A DNA stretch of 6,748 bases from an uncultured Clostridia bacterium (GTDB taxonomy: Bacteria > Bacillota_A > Clostridia > Oscillospirales > Oscillospiraceae), in the NCBI GenBank assembly GCA_946405325.1, contig CAMJGU010000048.1:1-6748 (forward strand), read 5' to 3'. The position numbers and the translations under genes were made by a program. A model generated the notes under the pieces. The model made no database searches. It was given only the letters and a program-made list of their open reading frames with translations, and was not told where the DNA came from. This document shows, one piece after another, positions 1 to 6,472 of the stretch. Position 1 is the first letter of the stretch, and every line of letters begins with the position of its first letter.

Positions 1-1
1 C

Positions 2-667
2 GGCAAGATCTGGCGCAACGCCGACTATCCGCGCTACTTCGCGAAGCTGGACGAGATGCGGGAGCAGTACGACGAGCGCATCACGCTCCGCGCGGGGCTG
101 GAATTCGGCGTGCAGAAGCACACGATCCCCCAGTTCAACGCGCTTTTCGAGCGCTGGCGCGAAAAATTGGACTTCGTGCTGCTCAGCGTTCATCAGGTGG
201 ACGATCTGGAGTTCTATCCGCCGGAGTTTCAGGCGACCTGCTCGCAGGAGGAGTACAACCGCCGCTATTTTGAGGAGCTGCTGACCGTCGCCCGGGATTT
301 CGACCACTACAATGTCCTCGCCCATCTGGATGTGATGCGGCGCTACGACCCGGCGGGGGAGTATCCCTTCACGCCGGTGCGTGACCTCGTCGCGGAGATT
401 TTGCGCACCGCCATTCAAAAGGGTAAGGGCATCGAGCTCAACACGGGCAGCTGGCGCTACCAGCTGAAAGACATCCAGCCCTGTCGGGAGATCTGGCGGC
501 TCTACCGTGACCTGGGCGGCGAGATCGTCACCATCGGCAGCGACGGGCATCGGCCCGAGCGCGTCGGCGGCAACTTCGACGAGGCGCGCGCGATCCTGCG
601 CGACGAGCTGGGCGTCCGCTTTTTCTGCACCTTTGAGCATATGACGCCCGCGTTTCATACGATCTAA
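2..667 (+). CDS. PHP-domain histidinol-phosphatase-like phosphoesterase (5' truncated by window edge)
   Basis: The reading frame is open from the first complete codon (2-4) and ends at TAA 665-667. That gives 221 visible residues of a family usually about 260-280 long, so the N-terminal metal-binding HxH segment lies outside the window. Visible PHP-fold elements in order are RAGLEFGVQ with a candidate metal-ligand Glu, LLSVHQVDD (His codon 191-193), VLAHLDVMRRY with the HxD pair, ELNTGSWRY, and IGSDGHRPERVG, the SDxH-type C-terminal metal site. These fit a polynuclear metal phosphatase of the HisJ/HisK class, which removes phosphate from L-histidinol phosphate in histidine synthesis. The Met codon at 56 is internal, because clear family sequence continues upstream of it. 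No other his gene is visible, so the true substrate could be another phosphomonoester. The class is secure; the exact substrate is less so. Confidence 0.85.
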   Translation, partial: GKIWRNADYPRYFAKLDEMREQYDERITLRAGLEFGVQKHTIPQFNALFERWREKLDFVLLSVHQVDDLEFYPPEFQATCSQEEYNRRYFEELLTVARDFDHYNVLAHLDVMRRYDPAGEYPFTPVRDLVAEILRTAIQKGKGIELNTGSWRYQLKDIQPCREIWRLYRDLGGEIVTIGSDGHRPERVGGNFDEARAILRDELGVRFFCTFEHMTPAFHTI

Positions 668-672
668 CACGC

Positions 673-706
673 TTCGGGAGCCGCGCAAAGCGGCTCCCGA
701 AAAAAA
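673..706 (+). terminator. Hairpin after the PHP gene, probable transcription end, lacking a normal T-tract
   Basis: A 12-bp perfect stem (673-684 with 690-701, arm TTCGGGAGCCGC) and a 5-nt loop lie 5 nt after the stop codon. The position suits an intrinsic terminator, but on the + strand the stem is followed by a run of A (700-706) instead of T. On the minus strand there is no gene to terminate. It may work as a mRNA 3'-end stabiliser or a weak or Rho-assisted terminator. It separates the PHP gene from the feo promoter. Confidence 0.55.
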
Positions 707-720
707 TGTCAAATCCACTC

Positions 721-749
721 TTGACAGCCGAGGCTAACAAGTTTATACT
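721..749 (+). promoter_or_regulatory. Sigma-A promoter of the feo operon
   Basis: The sequence has a perfect -35 TTGACA (721-726), a 17-bp spacer and a -10 TATACT (744-749, 5 of 6 matches to TATAAT). Transcription should start near 755-757, leaving a leader of about 80 nt before feoA1. Such a strong basal promoter suggests that control is by repression. Inverted repeats lie over the -35 and the predicted start site, consistent with a metal-bound repressor. Confidence 0.85.
723..738 (+). promoter_or_regulatory. Half-degenerate operator-like box over the -35 element
   Basis: GACAGC-CGAG-GCTAAC shares the 16-bp layout (6-4-6) of the better boxes downstream. The right half is perfect, while the left half differs at two positions from GTTAGC because it is also part of the -35 TTGACA. 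It lies 31 bp centre to centre from the next box, about three helical turns, which would put both on the same DNA face. The call is weaker than for the other boxes. Confidence 0.4.
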
Positions 750-753
750 TTCC

Positions 754-769
754 GTTAGCAAAACCTAAC
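754..769 (+). promoter_or_regulatory. Candidate iron-responsive operator box at the feo transcription start
   Basis: GTTAGC-AAAA-CCTAAC is an inverted repeat of GTTAG/CTAAC with a 6-nt centre. It covers the predicted +1, where a bound repressor would block initiation. The TTAG/CTAA half-sites recall those of DtxR/IdeR-type metalloregulators, but the half-site spacing differs from the classical 19-bp DtxR box and it does not resemble a Fur box. The regulator itself is not in this window. Confidence 0.6.
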
Positions 770-798
770 ATTCGGCGCTTTCTTTTTTTTGACCGGGC

Positions 799-814
799 GT
801 TAGCGGATGCTAAT
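799..814 (+). promoter_or_regulatory. Candidate operator box in the feoA1 leader
   Basis: GTTAGC-GGAT-GCTAAT is a 6-bp inverted repeat (one G:T pair if folded as RNA) about 45 nt downstream of the predicted start site. It ends 6 nt before the purine-rich feoA1 ribosome binding site. It matches the box upstream of feoB at 13 of 16 positions, the differences being in the 4-nt centre. It may act as a roadblock operator or as an RNA hairpin near the ribosome binding site. Confidence 0.6.
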
Positions 815-836
815 TACAGAAAAAGGAATGGTCCCA

Positions 837-1049
837 ATGATGCCTCTGGTATTGGCAAACGCGGGGGAAGAGAACATTGTCCGCAAGATCGGCGGCTCGC
901 CGGAGGTGCGCCAGCACTTGGCGGACCTCGGCTTCAACGTCGGCGCGGGCGTCACGGTCGTGAGCGCCATGGGCGGCAACGTGATCGTGAAGATCAAGGA
1001 GTCCCGGGTGGCGATCAGCCGGGAAATGGCGCAAAAGATCATGGTTTGA
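837..1049 (+). CDS. feoA: FeoA-family protein 1, cytoplasmic partner of the Fe(II) transporter
   Basis: This 70-residue SH3-like protein begins MMPLVLANAGEEN. Its core GGSPEVRQHLADLGFNVGAGV, followed by a beta-rich GGNVIVKIKESRVAISREMAQKI, is typical of the shorter clostridial FeoA type. FeoA binds or regulates FeoB at the inner membrane face in ferrous iron uptake. Start choice: ATG 837 sits 9 nt after the AAAAAGGA element (820-827). The in-frame ATG at 807 lies inside the operator box, and the one at 828 touches the ribosome binding site; both would add residues foreign to the family. ATG 840 is the only close alternative. The gene is first in the operon, with feoA2 19 nt downstream. It is quite different in sequence from feoA2, so this is an old duplication or two subfamilies, not a recent tandem copy. 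Confidence 0.9.
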   Translation: MMPLVLANAGEENIVRKIGGSPEVRQHLADLGFNVGAGVTVVSAMGGNVIVKIKESRVAISREMAQKIMV

Positions 1050-1068
1050 TGAAAAAGGAGGAAGAACG

Positions 1069-1296
1069 ATGACGACATTGAAAGAAGCGAAGATCGGCAG
1101 CACCTGCACGGTGGTAAAGCTCCACGGCGAGGGAGCGATCAAGCGCCGCATCATGGACATGGGTATCACCAAGGGCGTGGAAATCTACGTCCGCAAGGTG
1201 GCACCGCTGGGCGATCCCGTTGAGGTCACGGTGCGCGGCTACGAGCTCAGCCTGCGCAAGGCGGACGCCGAGATGATCGAGGTCACTTTTTCCTGA
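1069..1296 (+). CDS. feoA: FeoA-family protein 2 (classical FeoA type)
   Basis: The protein has 75 residues with the classical FeoA signature: a helix with RRIMDMGITKGVEIYV, then VAPLGDPVEVTVRGYELSLRKADAEMIEV, the APxGDP...G..L.LR block forming the SH3-like barrel. The start ATG is preceded by a strong AGGAGGA (1056-1062) at good spacing. It is 19 nt downstream of feoA1 and presumably co-transcribed with it. It should be a soluble protein acting on the cytoplasmic face of FeoB. The closeness of its APLGDP block to the consensus makes it the better match to canonical FeoA of the two. A palindromic element follows directly after the TGA stop, separating it from feoB by 109 nt. Confidence 0.93.
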   Translation: MTTLKEAKIGSTCTVVKLHGEGAIKRRIMDMGITKGVEIYVRKVAPLGDPVEVTVRGYELSLRKADAEMIEVTFS

Positions 1297-1362
1297 GTTC
1301 CTTTTTCTTGAAAGAAAAAGGAACCAAAAAGAACTTTACTGCGCCGCGGGCTTTTCTTTTTG
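1297..1362. repeat. Intergenic palindromic element between feoA2 and feoB (two consecutive inverted repeats)
   Basis: The first palindrome is perfect, with 13-bp arms (1297-1309 and 1312-1324, arm GTTCCTTTTTCTT) around a 2-nt centre, starting on the base after the feoA2 stop. A second inverted repeat (CAAAAAGAA 1325-1333 with TTCTTTTTG 1354-1362) follows at once, around a GC-rich centre. It could be a partial terminator or attenuator that lowers feoB relative to feoA, or a copy of a small dispersed intergenic repeat. Copy number cannot be judged from one window. Confidence 0.6.
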
Positions 1363-1369
1363 TACGATG

Positions 1370-1385
1370 GTTAGCGGCGGCTAAT
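1370..1385 (+). promoter_or_regulatory. Candidate operator box upstream of feoB
   Basis: GTTAGC-GGCG-GCTAAT has both half-sites identical to the box before feoA1. It ends 5 nt before the feoB ribosome binding site AGGGAG (1391-1396). Its presence inside the operon suggests feoB is also under direct iron control, either through an internal promoter or through a hairpin in the mRNA. I could not find a convincing internal promoter. Confidence 0.6.
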
Positions 1386-1405
1386 AAAGAAGGGAGAACA
1401 AAACG

Positions 1406-3880
<2,475 letters not shown>

Positions 3881-3895
3881 AAAGGAGTTGATCGT

Positions 3896-4078
3896 ATGAT
3901 CGCATGGCTCGCTGCCAATCTCGGCACGATCCTCGTGCTGTGCGTCCTGCTCGCCATCGTCGCCGCCGTTGTGTTTTCGATGCGGCGCGACCGGAAGCTG
4001 GGCAAAAGCAGCTGCGGCGGCAATTGCAGCGCCTGCGGCGGGCATTGCGCCGGCTGCGCGGGAGGCTGCCATGGTTAA
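3896..4078 (+). CDS. FeoB-associated Cys-rich membrane protein
   Basis: This is a 60-residue protein with a single N-terminal membrane helix (about 3-28), a basic stop-transfer segment (RRDRK) and a short tail rich in Gly and Cys. That layout and its position directly after feoB match the small FeoB-associated Cys-rich membrane family. The tail has Cys at 40, 44, 47, 51, 54 and 58, an alternating 4-3 spacing, plus Cys16 in the membrane helix and His50 and His59. A role in receiving Fe(II) at the cytoplasmic exit of FeoB, or replacing FeoC, is a reasonable inference; the family has no settled biochemistry that I know of. AAAGGAG (3881-3887) gives the start 8 nt later. The last 8 nt overlap the next gene, implying coupled translation. 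Confidence 0.9.
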   Translation: MIAWLAANLGTILVLCVLLAIVAAVVFSMRRDRKLGKSSCGGNCSACGGHCAGCAGGCHG

Positions 4079-4322
4079 AACGACGCTTACCATCGACGGC
4101 ATGATGTGCTCGATGTGCGAGAGCCACGTCAACGACGCGGTGCGCGGCGCGATGCGCGTGAAAAAGGTCACGTCCTCGCACAAAAAGGGCGTGACGGAGA
4201 TCCTCTCCGACGATACCCCGAGTGAGGAAACACTCCGCGCCGCCATTGAGGCGACGGGCTACCGCGTGCTGTCGTACGCATCCGTACCCTATGAAAAGCA
4301 TGGCCTTTTTGGCAGAAAGTGA
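4071..4322 (+). CDS. Small HMA-domain heavy-metal-binding protein
   Basis: The 83-residue soluble protein has a ferredoxin-like heavy-metal-associated fold. VKTTLTIDGMMCSMCESHV contains the metal motif MxCxxC (Cys13, Cys16), followed by a beta-alpha-beta pattern and ATGYRVLSY, the typical last HMA strand. A short tail ends in KHGLFGRK. The start ATG 4071 overlaps the upstream stop and is preceded by GGAGG (4061-4065). The open frame upstream to 3969 is the alternate reading of the Cys-rich gene and was not used. HMA domains are best known for Cu(I) and related soft metals, so a place in an iron operon is notable. It may buffer metal behind FeoB, protect against mismetallation, or carry iron. 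The domain is certain, the metal is not. Confidence 0.9.
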   Translation: MVKTTLTIDGMMCSMCESHVNDAVRGAMRVKKVTSSHKKGVTEILSDDTPSEETLRAAIEATGYRVLSYASVPYEKHGLFGRK

Positions 4323-4362
4323 CAAACGGCTCCGCGTAAGCGGAGCCGTTTCTCTGCCAAAA
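4307..4362 (+). terminator. End-of-operon hairpin, nested palindrome overlapping the 3' end of the HMA gene
   Basis: The inner stem is a perfect 12-bp repeat (4324-4335 with 4340-4351, arm AAACGGCTCCGC) with a GTAA loop, ending in TTT followed by CTCT. An outer 10-bp perfect repeat (TTTTGGCAGA 4307-4316 with TCTGCCAAAA 4353-4362) encloses it and uses the last codons of the HMA gene. The inner stem is a plausible intrinsic terminator with a short U-tract. The outer stem would compete with that tract. Confidence 0.7.
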
Positions 4363-4367
4363 GCACA

Positions 4368-4396
4368 TAGGAAACCAATGGGATTTGTGGTAAAAT
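4368..4396 (+). promoter_or_regulatory. Probable extended -10 promoter for the DegV gene
   Basis: An extended -10 reads TG-G-TAAAAT (4388-4396), with 5 of 6 matches to TATAAT. A 17-bp spacer leads back to a poor -35 TAGGAA (4368-4373, 3 of 6). Initiation should fall near 4403, giving a leader of about 29 nt. The location, after the feo terminator and before a well-spaced ribosome binding site, supports separate transcription of the DegV gene. Confidence 0.55.
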
Positions 4397-4431
4397 AAGC
4401 GGCGGTTAAAAACATAGCAAGGAGCGCTGTC

Positions 4432-5316
4432 ATGGCTGATTATATCATTGCGACGTCCTCCACCTCTGACCTCCCGCGCACGTGGCTGGACGAGCATCAC
4501 ATTCCCTTCATCGCCTACAACTACACGGTCAACGACGAGCCGCGGGAGGACGACTGCCGCGAGGAGAGCCGCGCCGCGGTCTACGCCGGTATGCGCGGCG
4601 GCGATCTGCTCAAGACCTCGATGATCAACGAGTACGCCTACTACGATTTCTTCAAGGGCCTGCTGGACACCGGCAAGGACGTGATCTTCCTCGATATGTC
4701 GGAGAAGATGTCCGCGTCGTTCCGCAACTGCAAGCTTGCCTGCGAGATGATCGAAAAGGAGTACCCCGACCGCAAGCTGTACTTCATGGACACCCGCTGC
4801 ATCTCCGGCGGCCTCGGCCTTCTGGTGATGGACATGGTGCGCATGATGGAATCGGGCAAGAGCTGGGACGAGGTCATCGCCTGGGGCGAGGAGCACAAGC
4901 TCAAGATCGCCCACCGCTTCACCGTGGACGATCTCAAGTACCTCAAGATGGGCGGCCGCGTGTCCAACGCCTCGGCACTGGTGGGCTCGCTGCTCAGCAT
5001 CAAGCCGGTGCTGTACGTTCCGGACGCGGGCACGCTGGACGTGGTGAAGAAGGCGCGCGGCCGCAAGGCGGCGTTGGAGGCGATCCGCGACGGCATCCTC
5101 CACGACCTCTCCAAGGTGGACGCCGCGGGCACGGAGTTCAACATTCTCCACGCCGACTGCCGCAAGGACGCCGAGTATATCCGCGACGAGGTGAAAAAGG
5201 CGTACCCGCAGGTGGGCGAAATTCGTATCAGCTCGCTGGGCGTGGTCATCGGCGCGCACTGCGGTCCGGGTCTGCTCGCGGTATTCTACCTCTGCGGCGG
5301 ACGCTGCCCCGACTGA
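4432..5316 (+). CDS. DegV-family protein (FakB-like fatty-acid-binding protein)
   Basis: This 294-residue two-domain DegV protein is of usual length for the family. Members such as FakB bind a fatty acid and present it to the kinase FakA for phosphorylation, feeding phospholipid synthesis. Motifs in order are the N-terminal TSSTSDLP (8-15), KTSMIN (61-66, with the Thr-Ser lining the carboxylate pocket), LDMSEKMSASF (Ser94 in place of the usual SGT/SxS loop serine), the long signature FTVDDLKYLKMGGRVS...SLLSIKPVL, and the C-terminal HCGPG (His276) that closes over the lipid head group. AAGGAG (4419-4424) lies 7 nt before the start. The first motif has Ser9 where many relatives have Asp (TDST). 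No FakA-like kinase is in the window. It is transcribed alone and ends in a strong terminator. Assignment to the family is firm; the ligand is inferred. Confidence 0.93.
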   Translation: MADYIIATSSTSDLPRTWLDEHHIPFIAYNYTVNDEPREDDCREESRAAVYAGMRGGDLLKTSMINEYAYYDFFKGLLDTGKDVIFLDMSEKMSASFRNCKLACEMIEKEYPDRKLYFMDTRCISGGLGLLVMDMVRMMESGKSWDEVIAWGEEHKLKIAHRFTVDDLKYLKMGGRVSNASALVGSLLSIKPVLYVPDAGTLDVVKKARGRKAALEAIRDGILHDLSKVDAAGTEFNILHADCRKDAEYIRDEVKKAYPQVGEIRISSLGVVIGAHCGPGLLAVFYLCGGRCPD

Positions 5317-5326
5317 GAATAAGAAG

Positions 5327-5357
5327 AAACCCCTTCCGCTGACGCGGAAGGGGTTTT
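5327..5357. terminator. Bidirectional intrinsic terminator between the DegV gene and prs
   Basis: A 13-bp perfect stem (5327-5339 with 5344-5356, arm AAACCCCTTCCGC) has a TGAC loop and is followed by TTTT on the + strand. On the minus strand it is followed by TTTCTTCTT. It lies 10 nt after the DegV stop and 14 nt beyond the prs stop, so it can end both convergent transcripts. Confidence 0.9.
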
Positions 5358-5370
5358 CCTATCCAAATAC

Positions 5371-6330
5371 TCAGAACGCAAACTTGGTGATGGAGATCTC
5401 CTGGAAGCTGCGCTCGATGGCCTCGCCGAAGACCTGCGCGGTGGTCAGGTACTTGATGCGGGCACGGGCAGCCTCGGGGTGCGCGGGGATCGTGTCGAGC
5501 AGCGCCAGTTCGTCGATCTTGCTCTTTTCCAGCAGGTCGATGGCGGGCGCGGAGAGCACGCCGTGGGTCGCACAGGCGTAGACGCGGTTCGCGCCGCCGA
5601 TCTCCACCAGCGTCTTGGCGGCCTTGACGACGGTCTCGGCGGTGTCCACGATGTCGGCAAAGAGGATGCAGTCCTTACCCGCCACCTCGCCGATGACGTG
5701 ACGCACCTCGCCGGAGCCGGGAGCCTCCTCACGCTTGTCCACGATGGCAAGGCCGGCGTCCAGGGTCTCGGCAAACTTGCGCGCGCGGGCGATGGGGCCG
5801 ACGTCCGGGGAGACGACCACCATGTCATGCAGCGCGGAGCCGAACTTCTTGGCGTAGTAGTCCGCAAACAGCGGATAGCTAAGCAGGTTGTCCGCCGGAA
5901 TGTCAAAGAAGCCCTGGATCTGAGAGGCGTGGAGATCCATCGTCAGGATACGGTCGGCACCGGCGGCGACGATCATGTTCGCCACCAGCTTCGCGCTGAT
6001 GGGGTCGCGGGACTTGGTCTTGCGATCCTGACGCGCGTAGCCGAAGTAGGGGATGACCGCCGTGATGCGCCCGGCAGAGGCGCGGCGGCAGGCGTCGATC
6101 ATCACCAGCAGCTCCATCAGATTGTCGTTGACGGGCTTGCAGATCGACTGGACCAGGAACACGTCGCTGCCGCGCACCGTCTCGTAGAAGGAGCAGGAGA
6201 CTTCGCCGTCGGCAAAGCCCTTCACCTCGTTGTCGCCGATGCGGATGCCGATGGCCTTGCAGATGCTCTCTGCCAGCGGCCGGTTCGCGTTTCCTGTGAA
6301 TACCTTGATGCTGCGTTCATGAGAAACCAT
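5371..6330 (-). CDS. prs: Ribose-phosphate pyrophosphokinase (PRPP synthetase), divergent active site
   Basis: The enzyme makes PRPP from ribose 5-phosphate and ATP for nucleotide, His and Trp synthesis. Length 319 is normal for class I bacterial enzymes. Family motifs include FADGE (39-43), YFGYARQDRK (95-104) for ATP, ADRILTMDLHASQIQGFF (125-142, with His134), and VVVSPDVGPIARAR (171-184). Three places depart from consensus. The flexible catalytic loop reads DKREE (198-202), where the family has DKRRP and the second Arg is catalytic. The ribose-phosphate loop reads ADIVDTAET (225-233) instead of DDMIDTAGT, losing the first Asp and a Gly. VGG is VGP. It may be an active but divergent lineage, or a paralogue with altered function. 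The ATG at 6330 has AAAGGA 8 nt upstream and its own promoter, and the gene converges on the DegV gene. Confidence 0.93.
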   Translation of the reverse strand: MVSHERSIKVFTGNANRPLAESICKAIGIRIGDNEVKGFADGEVSCSFYETVRGSDVFLVQSICKPVNDNLMELLVMIDACRRASAGRITAVIPYFGYARQDRKTKSRDPISAKLVANMIVAAGADRILTMDLHASQIQGFFDIPADNLLSYPLFADYYAKKFGSALHDMVVVSPDVGPIARARKFAETLDAGLAIVDKREEAPGSGEVRHVIGEVAGKDCILFADIVDTAETVVKAAKTLVEIGGANRVYACATHGVLSAPAIDLLEKSKIDELALLDTIPAHPEAARARIKYLTTAQVFGEAIERSFQEISITKFAF

Positions 6331-6376
6331 GGCAATAGTCCTTTCTATGTCTCGGGTTGATGCTCATACATAAAAT

Positions 6377-6405
6377 ACTATATCATAAGATTCGGCGAAT
6401 GGAAA
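6377..6405 (-). promoter_or_regulatory. Sigma-A promoter of prs
   Basis: On the minus strand, -35 TTTCCA (6405-6400, 4 of 6) is followed by a 17-bp spacer and -10 TATAGT (6382-6377, 5 of 6). The start should be near 6370, giving a leader of about 40 nt before the prs ATG, which also holds the ribosome binding site AAAGGA (6344-6339). The promoter sits in a locally AT-rich island downstream of the hydrogenase terminator. Confidence 0.7.
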
Positions 6406-6430
6406 GAGCGGTTTTTACGAATTTTTAACA

Positions 6431-6463
6431 AAAGAGGGCTTCGGATCGTCCGAAGCCCTCTTT
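6431..6463 (-). terminator. Intrinsic terminator of the [FeFe]-hydrogenase gene
   Basis: A 15-bp perfect stem (6431-6445 with 6449-6463, arm AAAGAGGGCTTCGGA) has a 3-nt loop. On the minus strand it is followed by T-rich TGTTAAAAAT, with the stem itself ending in TTT. It begins 10 nt after the hydrogenase stop codon and ends before the prs promoter, so prs is transcribed independently. Confidence 0.85.
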
Positions 6464-6472
6464 GCGATGGCT

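Noticed and set aside
528..761. 77-codon minus-strand open frame across the PHP gene end and feo promoter
   Set aside because: It has an Arg-rich shadow composition and overlaps a hairpin and a near-consensus promoter; no ribosome binding site.
789..816. Second feo promoter with TTGACC (789-794) and TAATTA (811-816), 16-bp spacer
   Set aside because: The -10 match is poor and the implied start would fall on the feoA1 ribosome binding site. The promoter at 721-749 is far better.
807..836. Upstream in-frame starts for feoA1 at ATG 807 and ATG 828
   Set aside because: ATG 807 lies inside the operator-like repeat and has no ribosome binding site. ATG 828 directly abuts the AAAAGGA element, leaving no spacing. 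ATG 837 has ideal spacing and gives a family-like N-terminus.
756..836. Metal-sensing riboswitch in the feoA1 leader
   Set aside because: The leader of about 80 nt holds only two short 5-6 bp palindromes and a T-run, with no multi-helix junction like known metal riboswitches.
1335..1368. Internal promoter for feoB from TTTACT (1335-1340) and TACGAT (1363-1368)
   Set aside because: The spacer would be 22 bp, too long, and neither hexamer is strong. An internal start is possible but not supported by sequence.
3969..4070. N-terminal extension of the HMA protein to an ATG at 3969
   Set aside because: The extension is the alternate-frame reading of the Cys-rich gene, has no ribosome binding site, and is followed by a well-placed GGAGG and ATG at 4071.
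4168..5259. 363-codon minus-strand open frame across the HMA and DegV genes
   Set aside because: It spans a terminator and promoter and has the biased composition typical of antisense to GC-rich codons.
5479..6360. 293-codon + strand open frame opposite prs
   Set aside because: The product is Asp/Gly/His/Val-rich without recognisable motifs, and prs on the other strand is unmistakable.
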